From AC-32 sp963736055 (GTDB taxonomy: Bacteria; Actinomycetota; Thermoleophilia; Gaiellales; Gaiellaceae), in NCBI GenBank assembly GCA_963736055.1, contig CAVTNM010000009.1, positions 372,001 through 436,000 on the forward strand: a stretch of 64,000 nt of DNA, written 5' to 3'. Positions 50,131 through 57,479 of the stretch are shown here, piece by piece (within the stretch, counting starts at the first letter, position 1; every line of letters begins with the position of its first letter). The translations under genes were made by a program, and so were the position numbers. The notes below the pieces were generated by a model. It worked only from the letters and a program-made list of their open reading frames with translations, was not told where the DNA came from and made no database searches.

Positions 50131-50484
50131 CTACGAGTCGTCCTGGCGCTTGACGACCCCGACCATGTGCCCTTCCGGGTCGGCGAAGAGCGCGAAGGTG
50201 ACCATCTCCATCTCGGTCACCGGCACGAGTGTCTTGCCGCCCAGCTGCTCGATCTTGTCGAGCGCGGCCTGCGGGTCGTCGACCTCGACGTAGAAGGTGA
50301 CGTGGCCGTCGCCGTCCGGGGATTGGCCGACTCCGCCGCCGATGCCCTTCTCGGGCTGCATCAACATCCCGTAGTTCATGTTGGCCGGATCCTGCAGCTG
50401 CCAACCGAACGCCTCGGAATAGAACTTCTGCAGCGCGGGGCCGTCCTTGCCGACGACCTCGAACCACGTGACCGGGTTTCCCAT
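50131..50484 (-). CDS. VOC-superfamily (glyoxalase-like) protein
   Basis: 117 residues in two beta-alpha-beta modules: VTWFEVVGKDGPALQKFYSE and VTFYVEVDDPQAALDKIEQLG, ending ALFADPEGHMVGVVK. The fold serves glyoxalases, extradiol dioxygenases and resistance proteins; the substrate is unknown. The ATG has GGAGGAAGG upstream. The gap to the sulfotransferase genes is small (23 bases), but that operon appears to have its own -10 box. Confidence 0.88.
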   Translation of the reverse strand: MGNPVTWFEVVGKDGPALQKFYSEAFGWQLQDPANMNYGMLMQPEKGIGGGVGQSPDGDGHVTFYVEVDDPQAALDKIEQLGGKTLVPVTEMEMVTFALFADPEGHMVGVVKRQDDS

Positions 50485-50514
50485 TCCTTCCTCCCTGTTG
50501 TTGAGGTGCCGGAC

Positions 50515-51240
50515 CTACGACGAACGGGGGGCCCGGGTTTCGACACGGTAGGCGCGGGCCTCCTCGACGAGGGCTTCGAAGAGCCGCAGGTCCTCGCCCG
50601 CCTCCGGATGCCAGAGGACGCCGAGCGCAAAGCGGTGAGAGGGATCCTCGAGCGCCTCGAGCGTCCCGTCCTCCGCCCGCGCGGCGACGCGCAGGCCCTC
50701 GCCTACACGACCGAAGCCCTGGTGATGGTGGGACTTGACGGGCGCGTGGTCTCCGAGCAGCGACTCGAGCCGCGTGTTCGGCTCCAGGGACACGTCGTGG
50801 TCGGCGAACGACCCCGGCGTGTGCTTGTGCTTCTCGTCGCCCACGACCTCCGGCAGGTGCTGTACGAGGTCGCCTCCGCGCGCCACGTTCAGGACCTGCG
50901 AGCCACGGCACACGGCCAGGACCGGCATGTCGCGCGCGAGCGCCGCCTCGAGCAGGGCCAGCTCGCCGCGATCGCGCTCCGGGACGACACCCTTGGTCTC
51001 CGGGTGCGCTTCCTGGCCGTACATCTCCGGGTCGAGATCCGAGCCGCCGGAGAACACGATCCCGTCGAGGACGTCCAGCGTCTCCTCGACCCCGTCGTCG
51101 CTCGGCGGCACGAGCAACGCCCGCCCGCCCGAGCGCTCCACGGAGTGGACGTACTCCACGGGGACGAGCACCGAGTCCGTCTCCCAGACGCCGAATCGAG
51201 CGTGGGTCAGGTACGTGGTGATCCCGATGACCGGCTTCAC
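50515..51240 (-). CDS. Class C26 gamma-glutamyl hydrolase (PuuD-like)
   Basis: 241 residues. The nucleophile Cys is in LAVCRGSQVLNVARGG and the His-Glu pair in GVLWHPEAGED, the class-I amidotransferase-like triad of gamma-glutamyl-GABA hydrolases. PITTYLTHARFG-like start and SGGSDLDPEMYG fit the family. It may act in putrescine degradation or a related amide hydrolysis. The GTG start is preceded by CAGAAT at 8 bases. Confidence 0.88.
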   Translation of the reverse strand: MKPVIGITTYLTHARFGVWETDSVLVPVEYVHSVERSGGRALLVPPSDDGVEETLDVLDGIVFSGGSDLDPEMYGQEAHPETKGVVPERDRGELALLEAALARDMPVLAVCRGSQVLNVARGGDLVQHLPEVVGDEKHKHTPGSFADHDVSLEPNTRLESLLGDHAPVKSHHHQGFGRVGEGLRVAARAEDGTLEALEDPSHRFALGVLWHPEAGEDLRLFEALVEEARAYRVETRAPRSS

Positions 51241-51275
51241 TCCCGGTCATTCTGCCGGGTCGGCGCGGGCTCGAG

Positions 51276-51860
51276 CTAGCGGTACTGCTCGATCAGGAGA
51301 CGGCCCATCGCCTGGGCGCGCCGGGCTGCCTCGCGGTCGCCCTCGCCGGCGGCCACGATGGAGCCCTTCATCAGGATGTGCCAGGAGTGGGCGAACTGCT
51401 CGGGATCGCGCAGCTCGGCCTCCTCGGCGAGCGTCTCGATGATCGAGCGGATTGTTGTCAGGTGATCGGCGCTCGCCTTCCCGATCGCGGTTTCCCGGTC
51501 GTTCATCTCGAGCAGGACGTTGATGAACGAACAGCCCTCGAAGTCGTCCTTCTGGAACCACTCGTCGAAGAGGTCGAAGATCGCGAGCAGCTGCTCTTCC
51601 GGGGTCTCTCCGCGGCGCCGGGCCTCCGCCTCGACCCAGTTCCTCGTCCAGAGCTGCTCGCGCTGCTGCAGGAACGCGAGCACGAGGTCGTCCTTGGACG
51701 TGAAGTGGCGGTAGAGGGTGGCCTTGGCGACCGAGGCGCTCCTGATCACCTCGTCGATGCCGACCGCTCGCACGCCGCGCCGCGAGAACAGGTCGTAGGC
51801 GCTGTCGAGAATTCGCTGTCGAGCAGCCGAAACCGGCGCTGTTGCCACTGCCTCGCTCAC
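51276..51860 (-). CDS. TetR-family transcriptional regulator
   Basis: 194 residues. The N-terminal helix-turn-helix is clear: ILDSAYDLFSRRGVRAVGID, then VAKATLYRHFTSKDDLVLAFL. The C-terminal ligand domain has a Trp-rich helix DEWFQKDDFEGCSFIN; the ligand is unknown. The GTG is fixed by a TACACT box 7 bases upstream. It is divergent from the aminoglycoside phosphotransferase-like gene and likely represses through the dyad between them. Confidence 0.92.
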   Translation of the reverse strand: MSEAVATAPVSAARQRILDSAYDLFSRRGVRAVGIDEVIRSASVAKATLYRHFTSKDDLVLAFLQQREQLWTRNWVEAEARRRGETPEEQLLAIFDLFDEWFQKDDFEGCSFINVLLEMNDRETAIGKASADHLTTIRSIIETLAEEAELRDPEQFAHSWHILMKGSIVAAGEGDREAARRAQAMGRLLIEQYR

Positions 51861-51867
51861 CGGACCG

Positions 51868-51936
51868 AGTGTAACCCGGTTTCGGCGAATTGCCAGACCA
51901 GTCTGTCTCTCACCCCGTAGGTGCCGTCGCTAGGCT
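51868..51936. promoter_or_regulatory. Divergent TetR/APH promoter region with a dyad
   Basis: Minus strand: TACACT at 51868-51873, 7 bases before the TetR GTG. Plus strand: TAGGCT at 51931-51936, 6 bases before the APH GTG. The dyad CAGAC-CA-GTCTG (51894-51905) lies at the -35 side of both and could be the TetR operator. Confidence 0.55.
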
Positions 51937-51942
51937 CGGCCC

Positions 51943-52836
51943 GTGCCGGTCTGGAGCGCGGAGATCGTCGTGGACGAGCGGCTGGTGCGGGCTCTCCTCG
52001 CACAATTTCCGGAGCTGGAACTGGAGTCGCTCCGGCCGCTCGCAGAGGGCTGGGACAACTCGGTCTGGCTCGTGAACGAGCGCCACGCCTTCCGGTTCCC
52101 GCGCCGGCAGATCGCCATCGCCGGCGTCGAGCTCGAGCTCGCGGTGCTGCCGAAGCTCGCCCCGCTGCTGCCGTTCCCGGTGCCCGAGCCGGTCGTCCGG
52201 GGCAGGCCCACCGACGAGTATCCGTGGCCGTTCTTCGGGAGCGCGCTCCTGCCCGGTCAGGAGACGTGCGACGCCGTCCTCGACGACGACGCGCGTCTCG
52301 CGGTCGCCCTTCAGATGGCCGGCTTCCTCCGGACGCTCCACGCAGTCGAGCTCGACGAGCCGCTGCCGGTCGACGCGAACGCCCGCGCGGACATGACGAC
52401 GCGCGTCCCACTGGCGCGGGACCAGCTCGCGGAGCTCGAGGCTCACGGCGTCTGGCGAGCGCCGGAGGCGGTGGGACGGATGCTCGAGACGGCGGAACGT
52501 CTCCAGCCGGCGGAGCTGCGGGCGGTCGTCCACGGCGACCTCCACTTCCGCCATGTGCTCGTCGAAGGAGACAGCGTGACCGGCGTGATCGACTGGGGCG
52601 ATCTCTGCCGCTCCGATCCTGCGATCGACTTGCCGCTGCTGTGGGGCTTCGTGCCCGTGGAGGGGCGAGCCGCGTTTCTCGACGCCTACGGGCCGGTGGA
52701 GGAGGAGCAGTTGCTGCGCGCGCGGGTGCTCGCGTTCTCCGTCTGGGCCGCGCTGGCGCTCTACGGGCACGTGGAGAGCCTCCCGAGCGTCGAGCGCGAG
52801 GCGCTCGACGGGCTCGGACGTGCGCTCGTTCCCTAG
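51943..52836 (+). CDS. Aminoglycoside phosphotransferase (APH)-family kinase
   Basis: 297 residues. The start of the N-lobe includes GWDNSVWLVNERHAFRFPRR. The catalytic loop VVHGDLHFRHVL holds the Asp, and VIDWGDLCRSDPAIDL holds the metal-binding Asp. Such kinases phosphorylate drugs, choline or sugars; the substrate is unknown. Its stop is shared through CTAG with the convergent ATPase gene. Confidence 0.88.
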   Translation: MPVWSAEIVVDERLVRALLAQFPELELESLRPLAEGWDNSVWLVNERHAFRFPRRQIAIAGVELELAVLPKLAPLLPFPVPEPVVRGRPTDEYPWPFFGSALLPGQETCDAVLDDDARLAVALQMAGFLRTLHAVELDEPLPVDANARADMTTRVPLARDQLAELEAHGVWRAPEAVGRMLETAERLQPAELRAVVHGDLHFRHVLVEGDSVTGVIDWGDLCRSDPAIDLPLLWGFVPVEGRAAFLDAYGPVEEEQLLRARVLAFSVWAALALYGHVESLPSVEREALDGLGRALVP

Positions 52837-53960
52837 TCGGGCGGCGCGCTCAAGCGCTCGATCCACTCCGCGAAGAGCGGGTCGACGACGAACTGCTTCC
52901 CGCCTTCCGCCTCGAGCTCGGCCCGCGCGGCGAGCCGCTGCAGCGCTTTCTGCGCCGACGTCTTGGTGAGCCCGAGGCGCTCGAGCACCGCCGCCCGGTA
53001 GGGAGAGCCGTCGCCGGCGAGGACCGCGCGCATCGTCTTCTGCTCCGACGTGTCGAGCCCGCGCCACTGGGCCTCGAACTCGGGCTGGAGCTCCGCGAGC
53101 GCGGCCTCGTGCGCGGCCTCCCAGTCTTCGAGGCCGGCGGTTCCACCTCGCTCGACCTCCTCCCAGAGACGGTGTGCAAGCAGCATCGCCCGCTGGGGGT
53201 GTCCTTCCGCCGACGCGAGCAGCGGGTTCAGCGCCTCCCCCACGTTGCGCTTGCTCTGGCGGAACCGCTCGGCGACGTACACCGCGATGTCCTGGTCGCG
53301 CAGGCGGCCGAGGCGAACGGGCACGGCCGAGCCGTAGAGCGGCGCCTCCTTCCGCTCGAACAGCTGCTTCATCAGCCCGGGCTCCGACCCCGCGAAGACG
53401 TACGAGGCCACGTCGCCCTGGAACTGGATGTGGCTTCTAAGGATGCCGTCCAGCTCGGGCACCTTGCCGATGTCCTGGAACTCGTCGAGCGCGATGAATG
53501 CGCGGAAGCCGCCCGCCTCCTCGAGCCGGAGCGGCAAGTCGAGCAACGCGTGCAGCGCGGGCAGCGGGTCGGTCTTCGGCTCGAGCTGGAGCCTCGCGCT
53601 GATCCCGAACGCGCCGAGCGAGAGCCCGAGGCCGGTCTTCTGGAGGAACTCCTCCACGCGGCCGCGGATCGCGCCCCGGAGCTCCTTGGCATAGGCGCGC
53701 TCGAAGCGGACCGCGACGTCTGCGAGCGAGACGACCCCGTAGAGGTCGACGAGCACCGGGATGAGGCCCTCGCGCTTCTCGCCGTCCGCGAGGGCGCGCC
53801 TGATCAGGCTCGTCTTGCCGTACTTGCGCGGGGCGTAGAGCCGTACGTAATGGCCGCCGACGGCGTTCTTCAGCAGCTGCTGCGTCTCGTCGTCGCGGTC
53901 GACGATCTCCTCCGGCGAGATTGGCCGGGAGTAGACGAAGGGATTGACGTCCGTGATCAT
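52833..53960 (-). CDS. AAA/STAND-type ATPase
   Basis: 375 residues. The start MITDVNPFVYSRPISPEE leads to the Walker A loop LYAPRKYGKTSLIRRA and the Walker B strand FIALDEFQDIGKV, with a sensor-like SYVFAGSEPGLM. The C-terminal part has a winged-helix region (AAVLERLGLTKTSAQKALQRL). This resembles the archaeal-type ATPases with a DUF-like wHTH. The role is unknown. The ATG follows a TATCTT box by 9 bases. Confidence 0.78.
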   Translation of the reverse strand: MITDVNPFVYSRPISPEEIVDRDDETQQLLKNAVGGHYVRLYAPRKYGKTSLIRRALADGEKREGLIPVLVDLYGVVSLADVAVRFERAYAKELRGAIRGRVEEFLQKTGLGLSLGAFGISARLQLEPKTDPLPALHALLDLPLRLEEAGGFRAFIALDEFQDIGKVPELDGILRSHIQFQGDVASYVFAGSEPGLMKQLFERKEAPLYGSAVPVRLGRLRDQDIAVYVAERFRQSKRNVGEALNPLLASAEGHPQRAMLLAHRLWEEVERGGTAGLEDWEAAHEAALAELQPEFEAQWRGLDTSEQKTMRAVLAGDGSPYRAAVLERLGLTKTSAQKALQRLAARAELEAEGGKQFVVDPLFAEWIERLSAPPD

Positions 53961-53971
53961 GGGTCCCGAAA

Positions 53972-54010
53972 GATACCACTCAGTAGTCTGTCTGGATACC
54001 ACTGGGTATC
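53972..54010. promoter_or_regulatory. Operator-like repeats between ATPase and P450 genes
   Basis: A perfect palindrome GATACC-ACTG-GGTATC (53995-54010) and a second half-site GATACCACT (53972-53980). The first half-site overlaps the -10 box of the ATPase gene, so a protein binding here could control both divergent genes. Confidence 0.5.
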
Positions 54011-54052
54011 TCTCTGGACTACGAGGCTTTCCGCCTTCGAGATGGGCCACAC

Positions 54053-55315
54053 TTGCCCGACGCGCTCGTGCCTGCCTTCGACCCCACCGACGCGGGCTTC
54101 CTCGGGGACCCCTACCCGGCGCTGGCCGCGCTGAGGGAGGAAACGCCGCTCTTCTTCGACGAGTCGCTCGCGCGCTGGTTCGTGACCCGCCACGCAGACG
54201 TGCGCGCGTGCCTCCGCGACCGGAGGCTGGGCCGCAACTTCCGCCACGTCGGCAGCGAGAAGGAGTTCGGTGCAGAACCGCTCGATGCCCGCTACCGGGC
54301 CTTCTGGGACACCGAACGCTGGAGCCTGCTCTGGCTCGAGCCGCCCGAGCACACCCGGATCCGCCGGCTCGTCGCGGCGGCCTTCACCCCCCGCAGCGTC
54401 GCGAGTGTTCGCGCGCCCGCCGAGCAGCTCGCCCTCGAGCTGCTGGCACCTCGTCTCCAGAACGGGCGCCTCGAGCTGCTGCACGACTACGCCCAGCCGT
54501 ACTCGATCGGCGTGATCTGCCGCCTGCTCGGGGTGCCGACCGACCGGCAGCGGGATCTCCTCGACTGGTCACACGCGATGGTGAAGATGTACGAGCTCGA
54601 CACGAGCGAGGAGCAGGCGGTGGCTGCCGCCGAGGCCGCCGCCGAGTTCCGCGACTACGTGCTCCGGCTGATCGAGGAGCGGCGGCGCGAGCGCCGCGAC
54701 GACCTGGTCACCGCGCTGACGCAGGCAAGCGTGGACGATGCCCGGCTCAGCGACGACGAGATCGTCTCGACCATCATCGTGCTCCTGAACGCCGGCCACG
54801 AGGCGACGGTGAACACCCTCGGCAACGGGCTCCGTGCGCTCTTGCGCCACCCGTCCGAGTGGCGGCGGCTCGTCGCGGGCGAGGTCGCACCGGCGGACGC
54901 GGTCGAGGAGTTGATCCGCTGGGACCCCCCGCTCCAGCTCTTCGAGCGCTGGGTGCTCGAGGACGGCGTCGAGGTTGCCGGGCAGCCGGTGCCGCGAGGC
55001 GCGAAGCTCTCGCTCCTCTTCGGATCGGCGAACCGAGACCCGCGGGTCTTCACCACTCCCGACCGGCTCGACATCTCGCGCGGAAATGCCGCGGAGCACA
55101 TCGGCTTCGGCGGCGGCATCCACGTCTGCATCGGGGCACCGCTCGCCCGGCTCGAGCTCGAGGCGAGCCTACGGATGCTGGTCGAGCATGCGCCGCGGCT
55201 CGAACTGGCCGCCGAGCCCCGCCGCAACCCGGCGTTCGTGATCTGGGGCCTGGAGGCGGTTCACCTCGAGCTTCAGTCGAACGTCCACAGGTCGACGTCG
55301 GTCACCGGCCGGTAG
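54053..55315 (+). CDS. Cytochrome P450
   Basis: 420 residues, a soluble bacterial type. The I-helix oxygen motif is LLNAGHEATVNTL, the ExxR helix is AVEELIRWDPP, and the heme-Cys loop is FGGGIHVCIGAPLARLE. Monooxygenase with unknown substrate; redox partners are not nearby. The start is TTG 54053, with GTG 54068 as an alternative; neither has a clear ribosome site. The 3' end overlaps the convergent GNAT gene by 43 bases. Confidence 0.93.
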   Translation: MPDALVPAFDPTDAGFLGDPYPALAALREETPLFFDESLARWFVTRHADVRACLRDRRLGRNFRHVGSEKEFGAEPLDARYRAFWDTERWSLLWLEPPEHTRIRRLVAAAFTPRSVASVRAPAEQLALELLAPRLQNGRLELLHDYAQPYSIGVICRLLGVPTDRQRDLLDWSHAMVKMYELDTSEEQAVAAAEAAAEFRDYVLRLIEERRRERRDDLVTALTQASVDDARLSDDEIVSTIIVLLNAGHEATVNTLGNGLRALLRHPSEWRRLVAGEVAPADAVEELIRWDPPLQLFERWVLEDGVEVAGQPVPRGAKLSLLFGSANRDPRVFTTPDRLDISRGNAAEHIGFGGGIHVCIGAPLARLELEASLRMLVEHAPRLELAAEPRRNPAFVIWGLEAVHLELQSNVHRSTSVTGR

Positions 55316-56118
55316 CCGATGCGCTGGTAGATGCTGTTCGAGGTCGGGTTCGCGAGGTCGGTGAAGAGGAAGCAGAACCGCCTGCCTCCATCGAGCAGCT
55401 GCTGCGTCAGCGCCGCGGTCAGCGCGCTCCCGTAGCCGCGGCGCCGCTGCTCCGGCGGCGTGTAGACCGGCCCGATCCGGATCCCGTTCGGCGTCCGCCC
55501 ACCGAACCCGGCGAAGCAGGTGGGCCCACCGTCCTCCCAGAGCACGAGCCCGCCGTCCGGGTCGGCCAGCCGCCGCGCGACGAACTCGGCGCTCGTCTCC
55601 GGCTCCGGACGCGACAGCGCCTCGGCCACGAACTCGTCCGCCCAGCGGACCGCCAGCTCCCGGTCCCGGTCCTCCACCGGCCGCATACGGCCGGGAACGT
55701 CGCGGGGCGGCTCGACGGACTCTGCTCGGAAGACACGTTGAGCGATCGCCAGCCGGACCGTCGCTCCGGTGGCCGCCTCCCAGGCAGCGGCGAACTCCGC
55801 AGCGCGTTCCTTGGGGCCCACGACACCCGGCAGTGACGCGAAGGCTTCGCGCGCGTCGCCGACGAGCGGACCGATCACCCCCGGGCGTTCCATCTCCGAG
55901 AGGACGAGGTTGTGCGGCGGTGTCCGGAGCGCTACCGCGACGACCTCACCGCCATCCTCGACGACCGCCAGGTAGGAAGGCTCGCCGTAGAGCAGCGGCT
56001 CACGCCGCAGGCGCGAGGAGATCCCCAGGATCAGGTTGTGCTCGGCCTCGCGCGCGGCGAGGAACGCGCCAGCCTGCTCGATGAACGCCTCGACGTCCTG
56101 ATGACGGGTCAGCTCCAT
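55273..56118 (-). CDS. GNAT-family acetyltransferase, long form
   Basis: 281 residues. The C-terminal half is a GNAT domain with the acetyl-CoA motif PVYTPPEQRRRGYGSALTAAL and the end SIYQRIGYRPVTDV. The N-terminal half (about 1-140) is a degenerate GNAT-like or helical domain. The ATG at 56118 is favoured by CAAGAT 6 bases upstream; the GTG just before it is too close. Substrate unknown. Confidence 0.85.
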   Translation of the reverse strand: MELTRHQDVEAFIEQAGAFLAAREAEHNLILGISSRLRREPLLYGEPSYLAVVEDGGEVVAVALRTPPHNLVLSEMERPGVIGPLVGDAREAFASLPGVVGPKERAAEFAAAWEAATGATVRLAIAQRVFRAESVEPPRDVPGRMRPVEDRDRELAVRWADEFVAEALSRPEPETSAEFVARRLADPDGGLVLWEDGGPTCFAGFGGRTPNGIRIGPVYTPPEQRRRGYGSALTAALTQQLLDGGRRFCFLFTDLANPTSNSIYQRIGYRPVTDVDLWTFD

Positions 56119-56124
56119 CACGGC

Positions 56125-56164
56125 ATCTTGACTGCGCTGCGGCAAGCACGGCCTTGGCTACCCT
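56125..56164. promoter_or_regulatory. Divergent -10 boxes of the GNAT and cupin genes
   Basis: Minus strand: CAAGAT (56125-56130), 6 bases before the ATG. Plus strand: TACCCT (56159-56164), 6 bases before the GTG. Confidence 0.5.
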
Positions 56165-56170
56165 GACCGC

Positions 56171-56560
56171 GTGGCCTTTCGCGTAGTCCGTCCGGCTGAG
56201 CTCGAGTGGAAGACGCGTCCGCACGAGCCCGACGAGCCGCCGCGACACGTCACCGAGCTCACCGAGCCGGCCGGGTTCGCCCACACCCGTGCGAACCTCT
56301 GGCGCTACGAGCCCGGCGCCAAGGGCAGGCGTCACGTGCACAAGCTCCAGGAGGAGACCTTCGTCGTCCTCTCGGGGACGCTGTCGATGTACGTCGGCGA
56401 GCCGCCGGAGCGCCAGGAAGTCCCGGCAGGCGCGCTGATCCACGTCGAGCCGGGCACACCGCTTCAGAGCGTGAACCACGGCGACGAGGATCTCGTCGTC
56501 TACGCCTACGGGACTCCGCCCGAGAGCGAGGGCGCCGAGATCCTCGACTCCGCGGTCTAG
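56171..56560 (+). CDS. Cupin-domain protein
   Basis: 129 residues. Cupin motif 1 is KGRRHVHKLQEETFVVLSGTL, with two His and one Glu, and motif 2 is PAGALIHVEPGTPLQSVNHG. The gene has its own leaderless box. Function is unknown; a sugar isomerase or a sensor-like role is possible. It converges on the methyltransferase gene. Confidence 0.82.
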   Translation: MAFRVVRPAELEWKTRPHEPDEPPRHVTELTEPAGFAHTRANLWRYEPGAKGRRHVHKLQEETFVVLSGTLSMYVGEPPERQEVPAGALIHVEPGTPLQSVNHGDEDLVVYAYGTPPESEGAEILDSAV

Positions 56561-56562
56561 CG

Positions 56563-57351
56563 CTAGCGGCGCGTCCCTGAGATGAGCAGGTACTCGCGCG
56601 GGTGGGCGATCTCGCCGTTCTCCCCGTAGTTCGTCTCGAAGAATTCGATCCAGTCGCCGTGCAGCTCCTCGCGGCGGTCGCCGAGTGAGTCCGCCAGCGT
56701 CTTGGTCGGGCCGTAGTTCTCCGAGAAGAGCTCCCAGTACGCCTCGGCTGTCGGGGTTCGCAACGTCGAGACGCGCTCCTCCAACTCGAGGTCGAACGAC
56801 TCGCCGAGCAGCTCGCGGACGCGCCCCTCGTCGCCCCAGTCGAACGGGTTGCTCGGCGGCGGCGCCGGCTGGTACGGCGCCATCACCTTGAACATCTTCG
56901 CGAGGCCCCCGGTGGGCGTCCAGTTGGCAAGCGCGATCCGCCCGCCGGGAGCGGTGACGCGCGCGAGCTCGCCGGCTGCCGCCTCGTGATCGGGGGCGAA
57001 CATGATCCCGCAGGTGGAGGAGACCTTGTCGAAGCCGGCATCGGGAAGATCCAGCTGCTCGGCGTCCCCCACGGCGTAGTCGATCTCGAGCCCCGTATCG
57101 GCGGCGCGCTCCTTCGCGGTGTCGATCAGGACGGGAGCGAGGTCGATCCCGGTCACGTTCGCGCCCGCTGCGGCCGCGCGCTCGGCGATCGCACCCGTGC
57201 CGCACGCAAGGTCGAGCCAGCGGTCGCCGGGCTCAGGCGCAAGACGTTCCACGACTGCGTCGTGGATGTCGGTGAGCGTCTCCGTGATCGCCTGGTAGGG
57301 CCCGCTGCCCCACATCACGCTCTGCCGCTGCTTCAGCTCCTCGTATGCCAT
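56563..57351 (-). CDS. Class I SAM-dependent methyltransferase
   Basis: 262 residues. Motif I is WLDLACGTGAIAERAA and motif II-like VTGIDLAPVLIDTAKERA; the post-motif VSSTCGIMFAPDHEAAAGELAR is of the UbiE/Methyltransf_11 type. The ATG at 57351 has AAGGAGA upstream. The acceptor is unknown. It is divergent from the MMPL gene. Confidence 0.88.
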   Translation of the reverse strand: MAYEELKQRQSVMWGSGPYQAITETLTDIHDAVVERLAPEPGDRWLDLACGTGAIAERAAAAGANVTGIDLAPVLIDTAKERAADTGLEIDYAVGDAEQLDLPDAGFDKVSSTCGIMFAPDHEAAAGELARVTAPGGRIALANWTPTGGLAKMFKVMAPYQPAPPPSNPFDWGDEGRVRELLGESFDLELEERVSTLRTPTAEAYWELFSENYGPTKTLADSLGDRREELHGDWIEFFETNYGENGEIAHPREYLLISGTRR

Positions 57352-57423
57352 GGCTGTCTCTCCTTTCGGTCGGTATTCCACAGGACGGAGAAAGGACGCC
57401 GAAGCTTCCATCCGTGGCCGTTC

Positions 57424-57452
57424 TTGACCTACCCTCGCAGCAACCGTACGTT
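57424..57452 (+). promoter_or_regulatory. Sigma70-type promoter of the MMPL gene
   Basis: TTGACC, a 17-base spacer and TACGTT. The leader is about 21 bases and carries AGGAGGG before the GTG, so this is a leadered gene. Confidence 0.7.
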
Positions 57453-57479
57453 TGTCCCAGGGGTAAGCGAAGGAGGGTT

